Shown: positions 53,597 through 61,230 of the stretch, one piece after another
How the letters are laid out: the number at the start of each line of letters is the position of its first letter
Numbering within the stretch: position 1 is the first letter of the stretch
Origin: Lutibaculum sp963816555
GTDB lineage: Bacteria; Pseudomonadota; Alphaproteobacteria; Rhizobiales; Tepidamorphaceae
Assembly: GCA_963816555.1 (NCBI GenBank)
Contig: CAWFLD010000003.1
Location: 1-64,000, forward strand
Direction: 5' to 3'
DNA: 64,000 nt
Notes under the pieces: model-generated
What the model was told of the DNA's origin: nothing
Database searches by the model: none
The model's input: only the letters and a program-made list of their open reading frames with translations
Made by a program: the position numbers and the translations under genes

Positions 53597-54834
53597 CAGA
53601 CGATCTCCCCTGCGACGGCGGACGCGACGCACTCTTCCATGGAGGCGAGCGCGGGCCGGTAGCCGTAGCCGCCGAGAATGTTGACGATCTTGGTGGAGTT
53701 GGAGAGGAGGCAGGTCCAGCCGTTCGCCTCGCCGATCTCGCGCGCATATTGCTGGTAGAAGCACGTGCCCTGCAGCACCTTGCCGCCGAAGCTCTCGATC
53801 GCGTCGTTGTAGCCCATGCGCCTGGCGTCGGCGTAGACGGTGGGCGAGGTGCACACGATGAGCGCGGTGTCGGGGTGGATGTGCCGCCCCTCGCAGAGGC
53901 CCGCGACCTGCTGCATCTCGACGATCGAGAGCTGCGGCGCCGCGAACACGACGACGTCCACCTTGTCGCCGACGTGGCCGAACGGCTTGCGGAAGGCCGC
54001 GATCTCCTCGTCCGTGATCTCCTCGACCGGCAGGCCCTCGCCGTCCACGTCGGCCAGCGTCCGGCATTCCGGGGTGATGCCCGCGATGTGGAAGAGCGGC
54101 GTCGAGCCGTAGCTCGCCATCGCCGCGCCCATGTGCTTCAGCTGGTCGGAGGTCGGCACGCGCTCGATGCCCTCGACGACCGGAACGGCCCAGTAGGAGC
54201 CGGCCTTGCGGCCGACGAGGCCGCCCAGCACGCCCCAGTCCGTCAGCCCCTCCGGCTGCCGGCGCACCCGGAAGCGCCTCGTCGCGCGTCGGTTCTCGTC
54301 GAGGTGCAGGCCGTAGCGCGGCGTCCGCCCCGTCAGGCCGGCGGCCAGCGCCGAGGGGCCGCCCTCGAAGTTGGACCGGGCGCCGCAGACGCTGTTGGAA
54401 TAGATGACGACGCCGGTGTCGCCGTAGGCGACGTGGTCGCCGCGCACCGGCGGCATGATCGTCTGGTAGTTGATGCAGGTGTCGGTCATCATGATCCCGA
54501 GCGCCCGGCAGGCGGCGATGAAGCGGCGCTCGATATTCGCCATCTCCTCGGTCTGGCCGAGCGGGTCGTAATAGGTCAGGTCGACGCCCCGCGGATCGGT
54601 GATCATCGGCACCCGGACCCGGCGCTCCTCCTCCGGCAGGGCCGCGAAGCGCTCGACGAACTCGACGCCCGCGAGCCCGACGGATTCCGGGTCGCCCATC
54701 ATGTGCGCCTGGCTGACCGGCACGAGGTCTGCGGCGTCGAACATGCGCCCGACCTGGACCTGGTGATCCATCGCCCACTGCCGGGCCGGCCCCATCTCGC
54801 CGGCGAGCATCGCCTCTTCTTCTTCCGTCAGCTT
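53596..54834 (-). CDS. Aconitase X catalytic subunit, probable cis-3-hydroxy-L-proline dehydratase
   Basis: A 412-residue DUF521 protein: LTEEEEAMLAGEMGPARQWA, VPVSQAHMMGDPESVG, SNSVCGARSNFEGGPSALAA, HIAGITPECRTLADV and VCTSPTVYADARRMGYN, with the cysteines expected to hold the Fe-S cluster. I chose GTG 54834 because the protein then begins with the family-typical VKLTEEE and GGGGA precedes it; TTG 54864 is less likely. The product of hydroxyproline dehydration, delta1-pyrroline-2-carboxylate, is the substrate of cyclodeaminase-family reductases such as the one at 35659. It is followed upstream by TRAP genes on the same strand, suggesting co-transcription. Confidence 0.88.
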   Translation of the reverse strand, partial: KLTEEEEAMLAGEMGPARQWAMDHQVQVGRMFDAADLVPVSQAHMMGDPESVGLAGVEFVERFAALPEEERRVRVPMITDPRGVDLTYYDPLGQTEEMANIERRFIAACRALGIMMTDTCINYQTIMPPVRGDHVAYGDTGVVIYSNSVCGARSNFEGGPSALAAGLTGRTPRYGLHLDENRRATRRFRVRRQPEGLTDWGVLGGLVGRKAGSYWAVPVVEGIERVPTSDQLKHMGAAMASYGSTPLFHIAGITPECRTLADVDGEGLPVEEITDEEIAAFRKPFGHVGDKVDVVVFAAPQLSIVEMQQVAGLCEGRHIHPDTALIVCTSPTVYADARRMGYNDAIESFGGKVLQGTCFYQQYAREIGEANGWTCLLSNSTKIVNILGGYGYRPALASMEECVASAVAGEIV

Positions 54835-54892
54835 CACAGGACTATCCCCGGGTTCGTTGCGCAAATGTCGGGAGATCTCATCGTCTTCCAGG

Positions 54893-56188
54893 TCAGTTCA
54901 TCGAGCTCGGCAGCCACAGCACGATCTGCGGGAACAGGTAGACGAGGTAGAGCATGCCGATCTGGATCAGCAGGAAGGGCAGGGCGCCGCGCGCCAGCTT
55001 GCCGAGGCTGATCGACGAGATGCCGTGGATCGTGAAGAGGTTGATGCCGATCGGCGGCGAGATCTGCGCGATCTCCATCGAGATCGCCGCGAAGATCCCG
55101 AAGGTCAGCGGGTGCATGCCGATCTGCTCCGCGACGGGGAAGAAGATCGGGATGGAGATGAGCAGCATCGCCGCGCTCTCCAGGAACATCCCCAGCACCA
55201 CGTAGGTCAGGATCATGAGCGTCACGGCCCAGATGCCGGTCGCGTTCTCCACGATCGCCGCGGCGATCGCCTGCGGCACCTGCTCGAAGGTCAGGAAGTG
55301 GGCGAAGTACTGGCCGAAGACGATCAGCATGACGAGCATCGCCGTCGTGGCCGTCGCCGAGCGCGCCGCGTCCCAGAGCTTGGCGAAGGTCAGCCTGCCC
55401 TGCACGAGCCCCAGCAGCGCGACATAGATGACGGACAGGGCGCCGACCTCGCTCGGCGAGAAGATGCCGGTGTAGATCGCGGTGATGATGACGATGGGCA
55501 GGAGGACGACGCCGATCGAGCGGCCGGTGATCCTGATCCGCTCCTCGAGGCTCACCTTGTGCGACAGGCGGATGCCGGGGCGGGACAGGAGCACGTAGAG
55601 CGTGAACAGGCCCATCATCACGATCCCCGGCACGACGCCGGCGATGAACAGCTTGCCGATCGAGGTCTCGGTGATGACGCCGTAGAGGATGAGCGGGATC
55701 GACGGCGGGATGATGATGCCGAGCGTGCCGCCGCCGGCCACGAAGCCGCCGGCCCGGCTCTCTCCGTAGCCCTCCTTTATGAGAAGCGGGATCGCGACGA
55801 GGCCGACCGTGGCGGCCGTGGCGATGCTCGAGCCGGAGATCGCCGCGAAGATGCCGCAGGCGGCGATCGTCGCGACGCCGAGCGAGTTGGGCACCGCGCC
55901 GGCCCATGCCTTGGTGACGTCGAAGAGGTCGCGGCCCGCGTCGGTCCGCTGCATGATCGTGCCGGTCAGGACGAAGAGCGGCAGCGCGACCAGCTCGAAG
56001 ATCGACGCGCTCTGCCAGGCGACGTTGATGAAGGAGCGGAAGGCGAGGAAGGGGTCGTCGAGCAGAAGCGTGGCGAGGAACGCCGCCAGCCCCATCGACA
56101 CGAAGACCGGCACCGACAGGAGCATGAAGACGAAGAGCAGGACGAGCCCGATATAGGCGCCGTAGTCGTAGACGAAGTCGCTCCACAT
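54893..56188 (-). CDS. dctM: TRAP transporter large permease (second system)
   Basis: A 431-residue DctM protein: GLAAFLATLLLDDPFLAFRS, AISGSSIATAATVGLVAIPL, GTLGIIIPPSIPLILYGVIT and ISMEIAQISPPIGINLFTI. Complete family length. It lies 3 bases after dctQ and 58 bases before aconitase X on the same strand; with dctP this forms one apparent operon dctP-dctQ-dctM-acnX-large-small, implying that the transporter imports the aconitase-X substrate. Confidence 0.92.
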   Translation of the reverse strand: MWSDFVYDYGAYIGLVLLFVFMLLSVPVFVSMGLAAFLATLLLDDPFLAFRSFINVAWQSASIFELVALPLFVLTGTIMQRTDAGRDLFDVTKAWAGAVPNSLGVATIAACGIFAAISGSSIATAATVGLVAIPLLIKEGYGESRAGGFVAGGGTLGIIIPPSIPLILYGVITETSIGKLFIAGVVPGIVMMGLFTLYVLLSRPGIRLSHKVSLEERIRITGRSIGVVLLPIVIITAIYTGIFSPSEVGALSVIYVALLGLVQGRLTFAKLWDAARSATATTAMLVMLIVFGQYFAHFLTFEQVPQAIAAAIVENATGIWAVTLMILTYVVLGMFLESAAMLLISIPIFFPVAEQIGMHPLTFGIFAAISMEIAQISPPIGINLFTIHGISSISLGKLARGALPFLLIQIGMLYLVYLFPQIVLWLPSSMN

Positions 56189-56191
56189 GGC

Positions 56192-56677
56192 TCAGTCGCC
56201 CGCGTGGACGTGCAGCGGGCGCTCGCCCGTGATCATCTGCACCAGCGTCTGCAGGAAGAGGCCGAGGCCGCCCAGGGGGATCGCGAGCTGCGGGATCCAG
56301 AGCGGCGTGTTGAGCATCGTTCCCGCCAGGATGTCCTTCGAGTAGGAGTTCCAGGCGAAGTAGGCCCCGGACGCGAAGATCAGGAGCGCGAAGGCGAGCG
56401 TCGCGACCTGCGCGATCATCTCGAAGACCGGCCGCGCCGCCGGGAAGAGGTCGGGCAGGAGCATCACCCGGAAATGGGCGCCGCTGCGCACGGCGAGCGC
56501 GTTGGCCAGGAAGCCGAGGAAGATGAAGGCGTAGAGGGTCGTCTCGAAGACCCAGATCGTCGGCGCCTTGAGCGAGCGCGCCACCGCCTCGTAGGCGATC
56601 GGCAGGCAGAGCAAGAGCATCAGGACGATCGAGACGAAGGTCATCGCCCTGCCGATCCCGGTGGCAAGCTTCAGCAT
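56192..56677 (-). CDS. dctQ: TRAP transporter small membrane subunit (second system)
   Basis: A 161-residue four-helix protein: FVSIVLMLLLCLPIAYEAVA with the DctQ first helix, RSLKAPTIWVFETTLYAFIF, FLANALAVRSGAHFRVMLLP. ATG 56677. A tandem 16-base repeat lies just upstream at 56691-56722, and a stem-loop further upstream separates it from dctP. Confidence 0.9.
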   Translation of the reverse strand: MLKLATGIGRAMTFVSIVLMLLLCLPIAYEAVARSLKAPTIWVFETTLYAFIFLGFLANALAVRSGAHFRVMLLPDLFPAARPVFEMIAQVATLAFALLIFASGAYFAWNSYSKDILAGTMLNTPLWIPQLAIPLGGLGLFLQTLVQMITGERPLHVHAGD

Positions 56678-56690
56678 GACCGCCTTCCTT

Positions 56691-56722
56691 CCAGGTGGGG
56701 AGTCTGCCAGGTGGGGAGTCCG
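56691..56722. repeat. Tandem 16-base repeat before dctQ
   Basis: Two adjacent copies of CCAGGTGGGGAGTCTG and CCAGGTGGGGAGTCCG, differing at one base. On the coding (minus) strand it gives repeated CTCCCC runs just upstream of the dctQ ribosome-binding region. It may be a recent slippage duplication; the copy number could vary between strains. Confidence 0.7.
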
Positions 56723-56775
56723 CTTCCGTGGGCGGCCCCCGGTCGGAGGCGCCGGTCTCGACGGCGGGGAAGAGC

Positions 56776-56800
56776 CGGGCGGCCCTGGCCGGGCCGCCCG
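56776..56800 (-). promoter_or_regulatory. Stem-loop behind the TRAP binding-protein gene
   Basis: Perfect 10-base arms CGGGCGGCCC (56776-56785) and GGGCCGCCCG (56791-56800), loop TGGCC, 8 bases after the dctP stop and about 100 before dctQ. It mirrors the hairpin behind the ABC binding protein at 42288 and probably has the same role in favouring binding-protein mRNA. Confidence 0.65.
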
Positions 56801-56807
56801 TGCGTCC

Positions 56808-57809
56808 TTACTGGCTCGTGACGAGATCGACGATCTCGGGCGAGTAGTCCTTCCTCGCCTGCTGCGCGAGAGGCTCGAGCTTCGCGGCGAACGCGTTCCA
56901 CATGTCGGAGCCCGGCTCGACGGTCGTGACCGCGGTGCCGTTCGTGCGAACCTCGTCGAGCAGCTCCGCCATGTTGTCGATGGCGAAGCGCTGCATGTGG
57001 TCGCGCGCCTCCTCGGCCGCCTCCATGAGGATCTTCTGGTCCTCCGGCGACATGCTGTCGAACTTGTCCTTGTTCATGACGTAGGCGTGGATCAGCGTGC
57101 CGAGCACGCCGTTCGGCACGAACATGTCGCTGGCGACCTCGTAGTGCTTCAGGCCGACCGCGCCGCCGAGGCCGCCGAGGGCCGCGTCGACGGTGCCGCG
57201 CTGGAGGGCCGAGTAGACGTCGCCCACGCCCATGATCGTCGGCGAGGCGCCGAGCGCCTGCAGGACCTCGCCCGCGCCCTTCGAATAGACGCGCACGGCC
57301 TTGCCCTCGAAGCTCTCGGGGCCGGTGACCTTGAAGTTGCCCGTGACGACCGGCGGGCCGATGTCGAACATCACCAGGATCACCGCGCCCTGCTCGCGCA
57401 GCTTGGTGTCGAAATAGTCGAAGATCGGGTTGCCGGGCTTGAGGTTCTCGAGCGTCCAGTCCATCGACTCGGTCCACAGCGGGCTGGTCAGGATCGAGAC
57501 GTCGGGCACGCGGCCGGACCAGTTGTCGAGCGTGGTCAGGGAGATGTCGACGACGCCCTGGGGAATGGCGGTCGCAACGAACTGCTGCTTGACCATCTCG
57601 CCGCCGTCGAACGACTTCACCCGGAACTCGCCGCCGCCCTTCTCCTCGAGCAGCTTCTTGAACTGCGGGATGAACTCCTCGACCTGGTAGTGCTTCGGGC
57701 TGCCCCACGTCGAGATGGACAGGCGCTCGGTTGCCTGTGCGCCGAGGGAGCCCCATGCCGTGGCGACGGCCAGTGCCGCCGCAGCGCCTAGAGCCTTCGA
57801 TAGTTTCAT
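56808..57809 (-). CDS. dctP: TRAP transporter substrate-binding protein (second system)
   Basis: A 333-residue exported protein with signal peptide (LGAAAALAVATAWGSLGAQA) and DctP-fold motifs (RLSISTWGSPKHYQVEEFIP, ATAIPQGVVDISLTTLDNWS, FEGKAVRVYSKGAGEVLQAL, VYSALQRGTVDAALGGLGGA). It is the first gene of the operon leading to aconitase X. The ligand is unknown; a hydroxyproline-like imino acid would fit the operon. The palindrome at 57857 lies 47 bases upstream of the ATG. Confidence 0.9.
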   Translation of the reverse strand: MKLSKALGAAAALAVATAWGSLGAQATERLSISTWGSPKHYQVEEFIPQFKKLLEEKGGGEFRVKSFDGGEMVKQQFVATAIPQGVVDISLTTLDNWSGRVPDVSILTSPLWTESMDWTLENLKPGNPIFDYFDTKLREQGAVILVMFDIGPPVVTGNFKVTGPESFEGKAVRVYSKGAGEVLQALGASPTIMGVGDVYSALQRGTVDAALGGLGGAVGLKHYEVASDMFVPNGVLGTLIHAYVMNKDKFDSMSPEDQKILMEAAEEARDHMQRFAIDNMAELLDEVRTNGTAVTTVEPGSDMWNAFAAKLEPLAQQARKDYSPEIVDLVTSQ

Positions 57810-57856
57810 ACCGTCTCCTCCCAGGTCCGCGGGGCTTGTGCCCCGTCTCAGTGCAC

Positions 57857-57870
57857 CGGTTGGCCAACCG
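57857..57870. promoter_or_regulatory. Perfect 14-base palindrome in the dctP-gntR divergent gap
   Basis: CGGTTGGCCAACCG is its own reverse complement and lies between the divergent dctP and gntR genes. It is the best operator candidate for the adjacent GntR regulator. Confidence 0.55.
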
Positions 57871-57890
57871 AATGAAGGCGTCCGGCAAAA

Positions 57891-57930
57891 TTGCTATATC
57901 GTTATTGCTTCATAGTGCTATTGCATTGTC
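57891..57930. promoter_or_regulatory. A+T-rich promoter patch with direct repeats
   Basis: An abrupt low-G+C stretch in the same divergent gap. It contains GTTATTGC (57901-57908) and GCTATTGC (57917-57924), a direct repeat 16 bases apart. Both equal half-sites of the CAATA-N5-TATTG palindromes upstream of the iclR-linked operons. Probable promoter region for dctP and/or gntR. Confidence 0.4.
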
Positions 57931-58012
57931 AATGGCCTCGGCTAGATTGCCGGAGCGACCCGCCTCCCGCTGTCTTGCCAGCGGGGGGATGCGGAGGACG
58001 AAGGCTGGACGG

Positions 58013-58873
58013 ATGGATCAACTGGCACTGAGCGAGTGCACCGACTTCGTGCGGAAGTATTGGCCGGAGGACGCCGCGCTTCCCAAGCACGAGAAGCTGA
58101 GGCTCGCCTTCACGAAGTCCATCCAGGAGGGCTACTGGCCGGTCGGCGCCCGGCTGCCGACGGAACAGGTGCTGGTGAGCGCCACGCCGTGCAGCCTCGG
58201 AACGGTGCAGCGCGCCCTCAGGGCGCTCGTGGCCGACGGCATCGTGATCCGTCGCCGCGGCAGCGGCACCATCGTGGCGAGGCTGAACGGCCAGCTCAAC
58301 GAGCCCTGGCACATGCGGTTTCCCGATCCCGACGGACCGAAGGGGACGTTCCTGCCGGTGTTCACGCGGGTCGTGGGCAGGACCCTCGTCGAGGAGCGGG
58401 GCCCGTGGAACGCGGCGATCGGCGAGGGCGGGCCGGTGCTCCGCATCGACCGCGTCTTCTCGGTCGACAACCAGCTCGACATCTACGCGATCTTCTACGC
58501 GCTCGCCGACCGCTTCCCCGAGTTCGCCCACCTGCCGCAGGGCTCGCTCGACGGCGAGAACTTCAAGACGCTGATCGCGCGGCGCCACCACATCCCGGTC
58601 CACAAGGTCAAGCAGAAGATCAGGCTGGGCCGCGCGCCCGCCGAGGCCGTCGAGCACGGCGTGTTCGAGGCGGGCGAGCCGGTGATGCATCTCGTGGTCG
58701 TCGCCTACTCCCTGGCCGGCGAGCCGATGTACTACCAGGAATTCTACATCCCGCAGACGGACATGGCGCTCGATCTCGGCTCCGCGGTGCGCACCTGGGA
58801 ACCCATCGAGGAGACGGTGGCCGACGGCGGACCGGAGACCGTGTCCAACGGCTCGGCGCGATCCGCCGGCTGA
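58013..58873 (+). CDS. GntR-family regulator with UTRA domain (HutC type)
   Basis: A regulator of 286 residues: winged helix (FTKSIQEGYWPVGARLPTEQ, CSLGTVQRALRALVADGIVI, RRRGSGTIVA) and a UTRA effector domain (GEGGPVLRIDRVFSVDNQLD, PVHKVKQKIRLGRAPAEAVE, GEPVMHLVVVAYSLAGEPMY). The usual first residues before the helix are longer than normal. ATG 58013 is taken as start; ATG 57989 is possible. It is divergent from the TRAP/aconitase-X operon and 53 bases upstream of the sulfatase, so it could control either. Confidence 0.88.
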   Translation: MDQLALSECTDFVRKYWPEDAALPKHEKLRLAFTKSIQEGYWPVGARLPTEQVLVSATPCSLGTVQRALRALVADGIVIRRRGSGTIVARLNGQLNEPWHMRFPDPDGPKGTFLPVFTRVVGRTLVEERGPWNAAIGEGGPVLRIDRVFSVDNQLDIYAIFYALADRFPEFAHLPQGSLDGENFKTLIARRHHIPVHKVKQKIRLGRAPAEAVEHGVFEAGEPVMHLVVVAYSLAGEPMYYQEFYIPQTDMALDLGSAVRTWEPIEETVADGGPETVSNGSARSAG

Positions 58874-58926
58874 ACCACGCCGGCCGCGCACCCGCGCCGG
58901 CCAGAAACGACGCAAAGGGGGGACGG

Positions 58927-60388
58927 ATGCAGCCGCGCAACCTGGTCATACTCATGACCGACGAGCACAACCGCTTCATGTCCGGCTGCTACGGCCACGG
59001 GCTCATCACCACGCCCAACATAGACGCGCTGGCGGCGCGGGGCGCCCGGTTCACCCGGGCCTATACGCCCGGCGCCGATCTGCGTGCCCGCGCGCGCGTC
59101 CTTCGCGACCGGCAAGTACACCCACCAGATCGGCTACTGGGACAACGCCGATCCCTATGACGGAGCCGTGCCGTCGTGGCACCACCGGCTGCGCGAGCGC
59201 GGCCACGAGGTCGTGTCGATCGGCAAGCTGCACTTCCGGTCGGCCGAGGACGACAACGGCTTTTCCCGCGAGATCCTGCCGATGCACGTCATCGAGGGCC
59301 GCGGCGACCTGATGGGGCTCGTGCGCGAGAACCTCCCCAAGCGCGGCCTGTCCTTCAAGATGGCGCGCCTCGCGGGACCGGGCGAGAGCCCCTACACGCT
59401 CTACGACCGCCAGATCGCCGCCGAGACGCAGAAATGGCTGCACGACGAGGCGCCGAAGCACCGCGACAGGCCCTGGGTGCTGTTCGTCTCGTTCGTCGCG
59501 CCGCACTTCCCGCTGATGGCGCCGCCGGAGCACTACTACCGCTACTACGACGATCCCGCGCTGCCGCGGCCGAAGCTCTACGACCACCACGAGCGTCCCG
59601 ACCACCCCTTCCTCCGGGACTACGCGGCCTCGCTGAACTACGACGAGTATTTCGACGGGGAGGAGGCGGTGCGCCGCGCCACGGCGGGGTATTTCGGCCT
59701 GTGCAGCTTCGTCGACGAGCAGATCGGCAAGGTGCTCGCGGCGCTCCGGAGCAACGGCCTCGCGGACGAGACGCGGGTCGTCTACACGAGCGACCACGGC
59801 GACAATCTCGGCGCGCGCGGGCTGTGGGGCAAGTCGACCATGTACGAGGAGTCGGCGGGCGTGCCGCTGATCGTGGCGGGCGACGGGATCCCGGCCGGCC
59901 GCACCGTCGACACGCCGGCGACGCTGCTCGACCTCTATCCCTTCATCATGGAATGCGTCGGCGAGGCGGGACCGGAGACGATCGACGCCGACCATCCCGG
60001 CGTGTCGGTCGCGGCGCTCGCGAACGGCGAGGTGCCGGACCGCACGATCCTGTCCGAGTACCACGCGATGGGCTCGACGACCGCGGCCTTCATGATCCGC
60101 CACGGCGACTACAAGTACGTGCACTATGTCGGCTATCCGCCGCAGCTCTTCGACCTGAAGGCCGACCCCGACGAGCTGGTCGACCTCGGGACGGATCCCG
60201 CGCACGCGGGCGTCCGCGCGGCCTGCGAGGCCCGGCTCCGCTCGCTGGTCGATCCCGAGGAGGTCAACCGCCGCGCCCAGGCCCGCCAGGCCGAGCAGCT
60301 CGCCCTGCACGGCGGCCGCGAGGCCGTGATCGCGCGCGGCGATCTCGGCTTCTCGCCGCCGCCGGGCTACGCGCCGGAGCTCGGGTGA
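58927..60388 (+). CDS. Sulfatase (arylsulfatase/choline-sulfatase-like), one frame break
   Basis: ATG 58927: NLVILMTDEHNRFMSGCYGH, TPNIDALAARGARFTRAY. One extra base near 59071 shifts the frame; one base over it reads APICVPARASFATGKYTHQ. This holds the sulfatase signature C-x-P-x-R with the formylglycine-forming Cys at 59081-59083. Later YTSDHGDNLGARGLWGKSTM and GYPPQLFDLKADPDELVDLG are typical. Corrected length is 486 residues. A gene call starting after the break (GTG 59084) would lose the catalytic Cys and look dead. No signal peptide, so cytoplasmic, as for choline sulfatases. Confidence 0.88.
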
Positions 60389-60495
60389 CCGGCCGTCACC
60401 GGCCCTGAACGGCAAGGCGGCTTCCGGCCGGCAGCGGCGGATTCCGGAAGAGGGGGAGCATCGCGGCGCCGCTTCGCCGCATCCGCCCGGGTCTG

Positions 60496-61104
60496 TCAGT
60501 AGATGGGCGGGGTGTTGATCCAAAGAACCCGCGTCTCCTCCTCGGCCGCGTTCCTGAACCTGTGCGGTCGCTGGCTGCGGAAGGTGAAGCTGTCGCCGGG
60601 ATGGAGCAGCAGGCGCGTGTCGTCGACCCAGAGCTCGAGGGCCCCGGTCAGCACCACGCCTCCCTCCTCGCCGTCGTGGGAGAACACGTCGTCGCCGGTC
60701 GAGCCGCCGGGGGCCAGGACGATCATCAGCAGTTCGAGCTTCCCGATCGGCTGAGGCGTCAGAAGCTCCTTGACGAGGCGCTTCGCGCCGAAATCGAGCG
60801 TCCGTCGCGCTTCCTTGCGCACGACGAGGCCGGCCTCCGCTTCCGCCTGCCGGTCGGCCGCGGGCGCCGCGTCGCCATCCTCGTGCTCGCTGAAGAGGGT
60901 GCCGACGGGAATCTTCAGGCCATGGCTGAGCGCGTAGAGCGAGCGCACCGACGGTGACGTGAGGCCGCGCTCGATCTTGCTGATCATGCTCACGGAAAGA
61001 CCCGTCAGCTCCGAAGCCTGCTCGAGACTGAGACCCTGCCGTTTCCGATAGAAGCGCACGCTGCGGCCCACCGCCTCGTCCGGCCGGTCTTCCGAGCTCC
61101 TCAT
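60496..61104 (-). CDS. Xre-type regulator with cupin domain (PuuR-like)
   Basis: A 202-residue regulator: Xre HTH (VRFYRKRQGLSLEQASELTG, LSVSMISKIERGLTSPSVRS), a polar linker, and a C-terminal cupin (DVFSHDGEEGGVVLTGALEL, LLHPGDSFTFRSQRPHRFRN). PuuR-type proteins repress amine-catabolic genes. It is divergent from a PuuB-like oxidase, and the imperfect palindrome at 61168 lies between them. ATG 61104 is chosen; a GTG six bases upstream is possible. Convergent with the sulfatase. Confidence 0.9.
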   Translation of the reverse strand: MRSSEDRPDEAVGRSVRFYRKRQGLSLEQASELTGLSVSMISKIERGLTSPSVRSLYALSHGLKIPVGTLFSEHEDGDAAPAADRQAEAEAGLVVRKEARRTLDFGAKRLVKELLTPQPIGKLELLMIVLAPGGSTGDDVFSHDGEEGGVVLTGALELWVDDTRLLLHPGDSFTFRSQRPHRFRNAAEEETRVLWINTPPIY

Positions 61105-61167
61105 GTCCACCCTCGCATCTTGTCCGCATCCCGCTTTCGCAAGCCACAACCGACATGACAAGATTTT

Positions 61168-61184
61168 TTTGATTGAAAGTCAAA
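61168..61184. promoter_or_regulatory. Candidate operator of the Xre-cupin regulator
   Basis: TTTGA-TTGAAAG-TCAAA, an imperfect 17-base palindrome nested in a second inverted repeat AGATTTT (61161-61167) / AAAATCT (61182-61188), in a conspicuously A+T-rich patch between divergent genes, 46 bases before the oxidase ATG. Confidence 0.5.
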
Positions 61185-61230
61185 ATCTCAGCCCCTACGC
61201 TTGGAACCACATTCAAAGCGATCGAGCACT

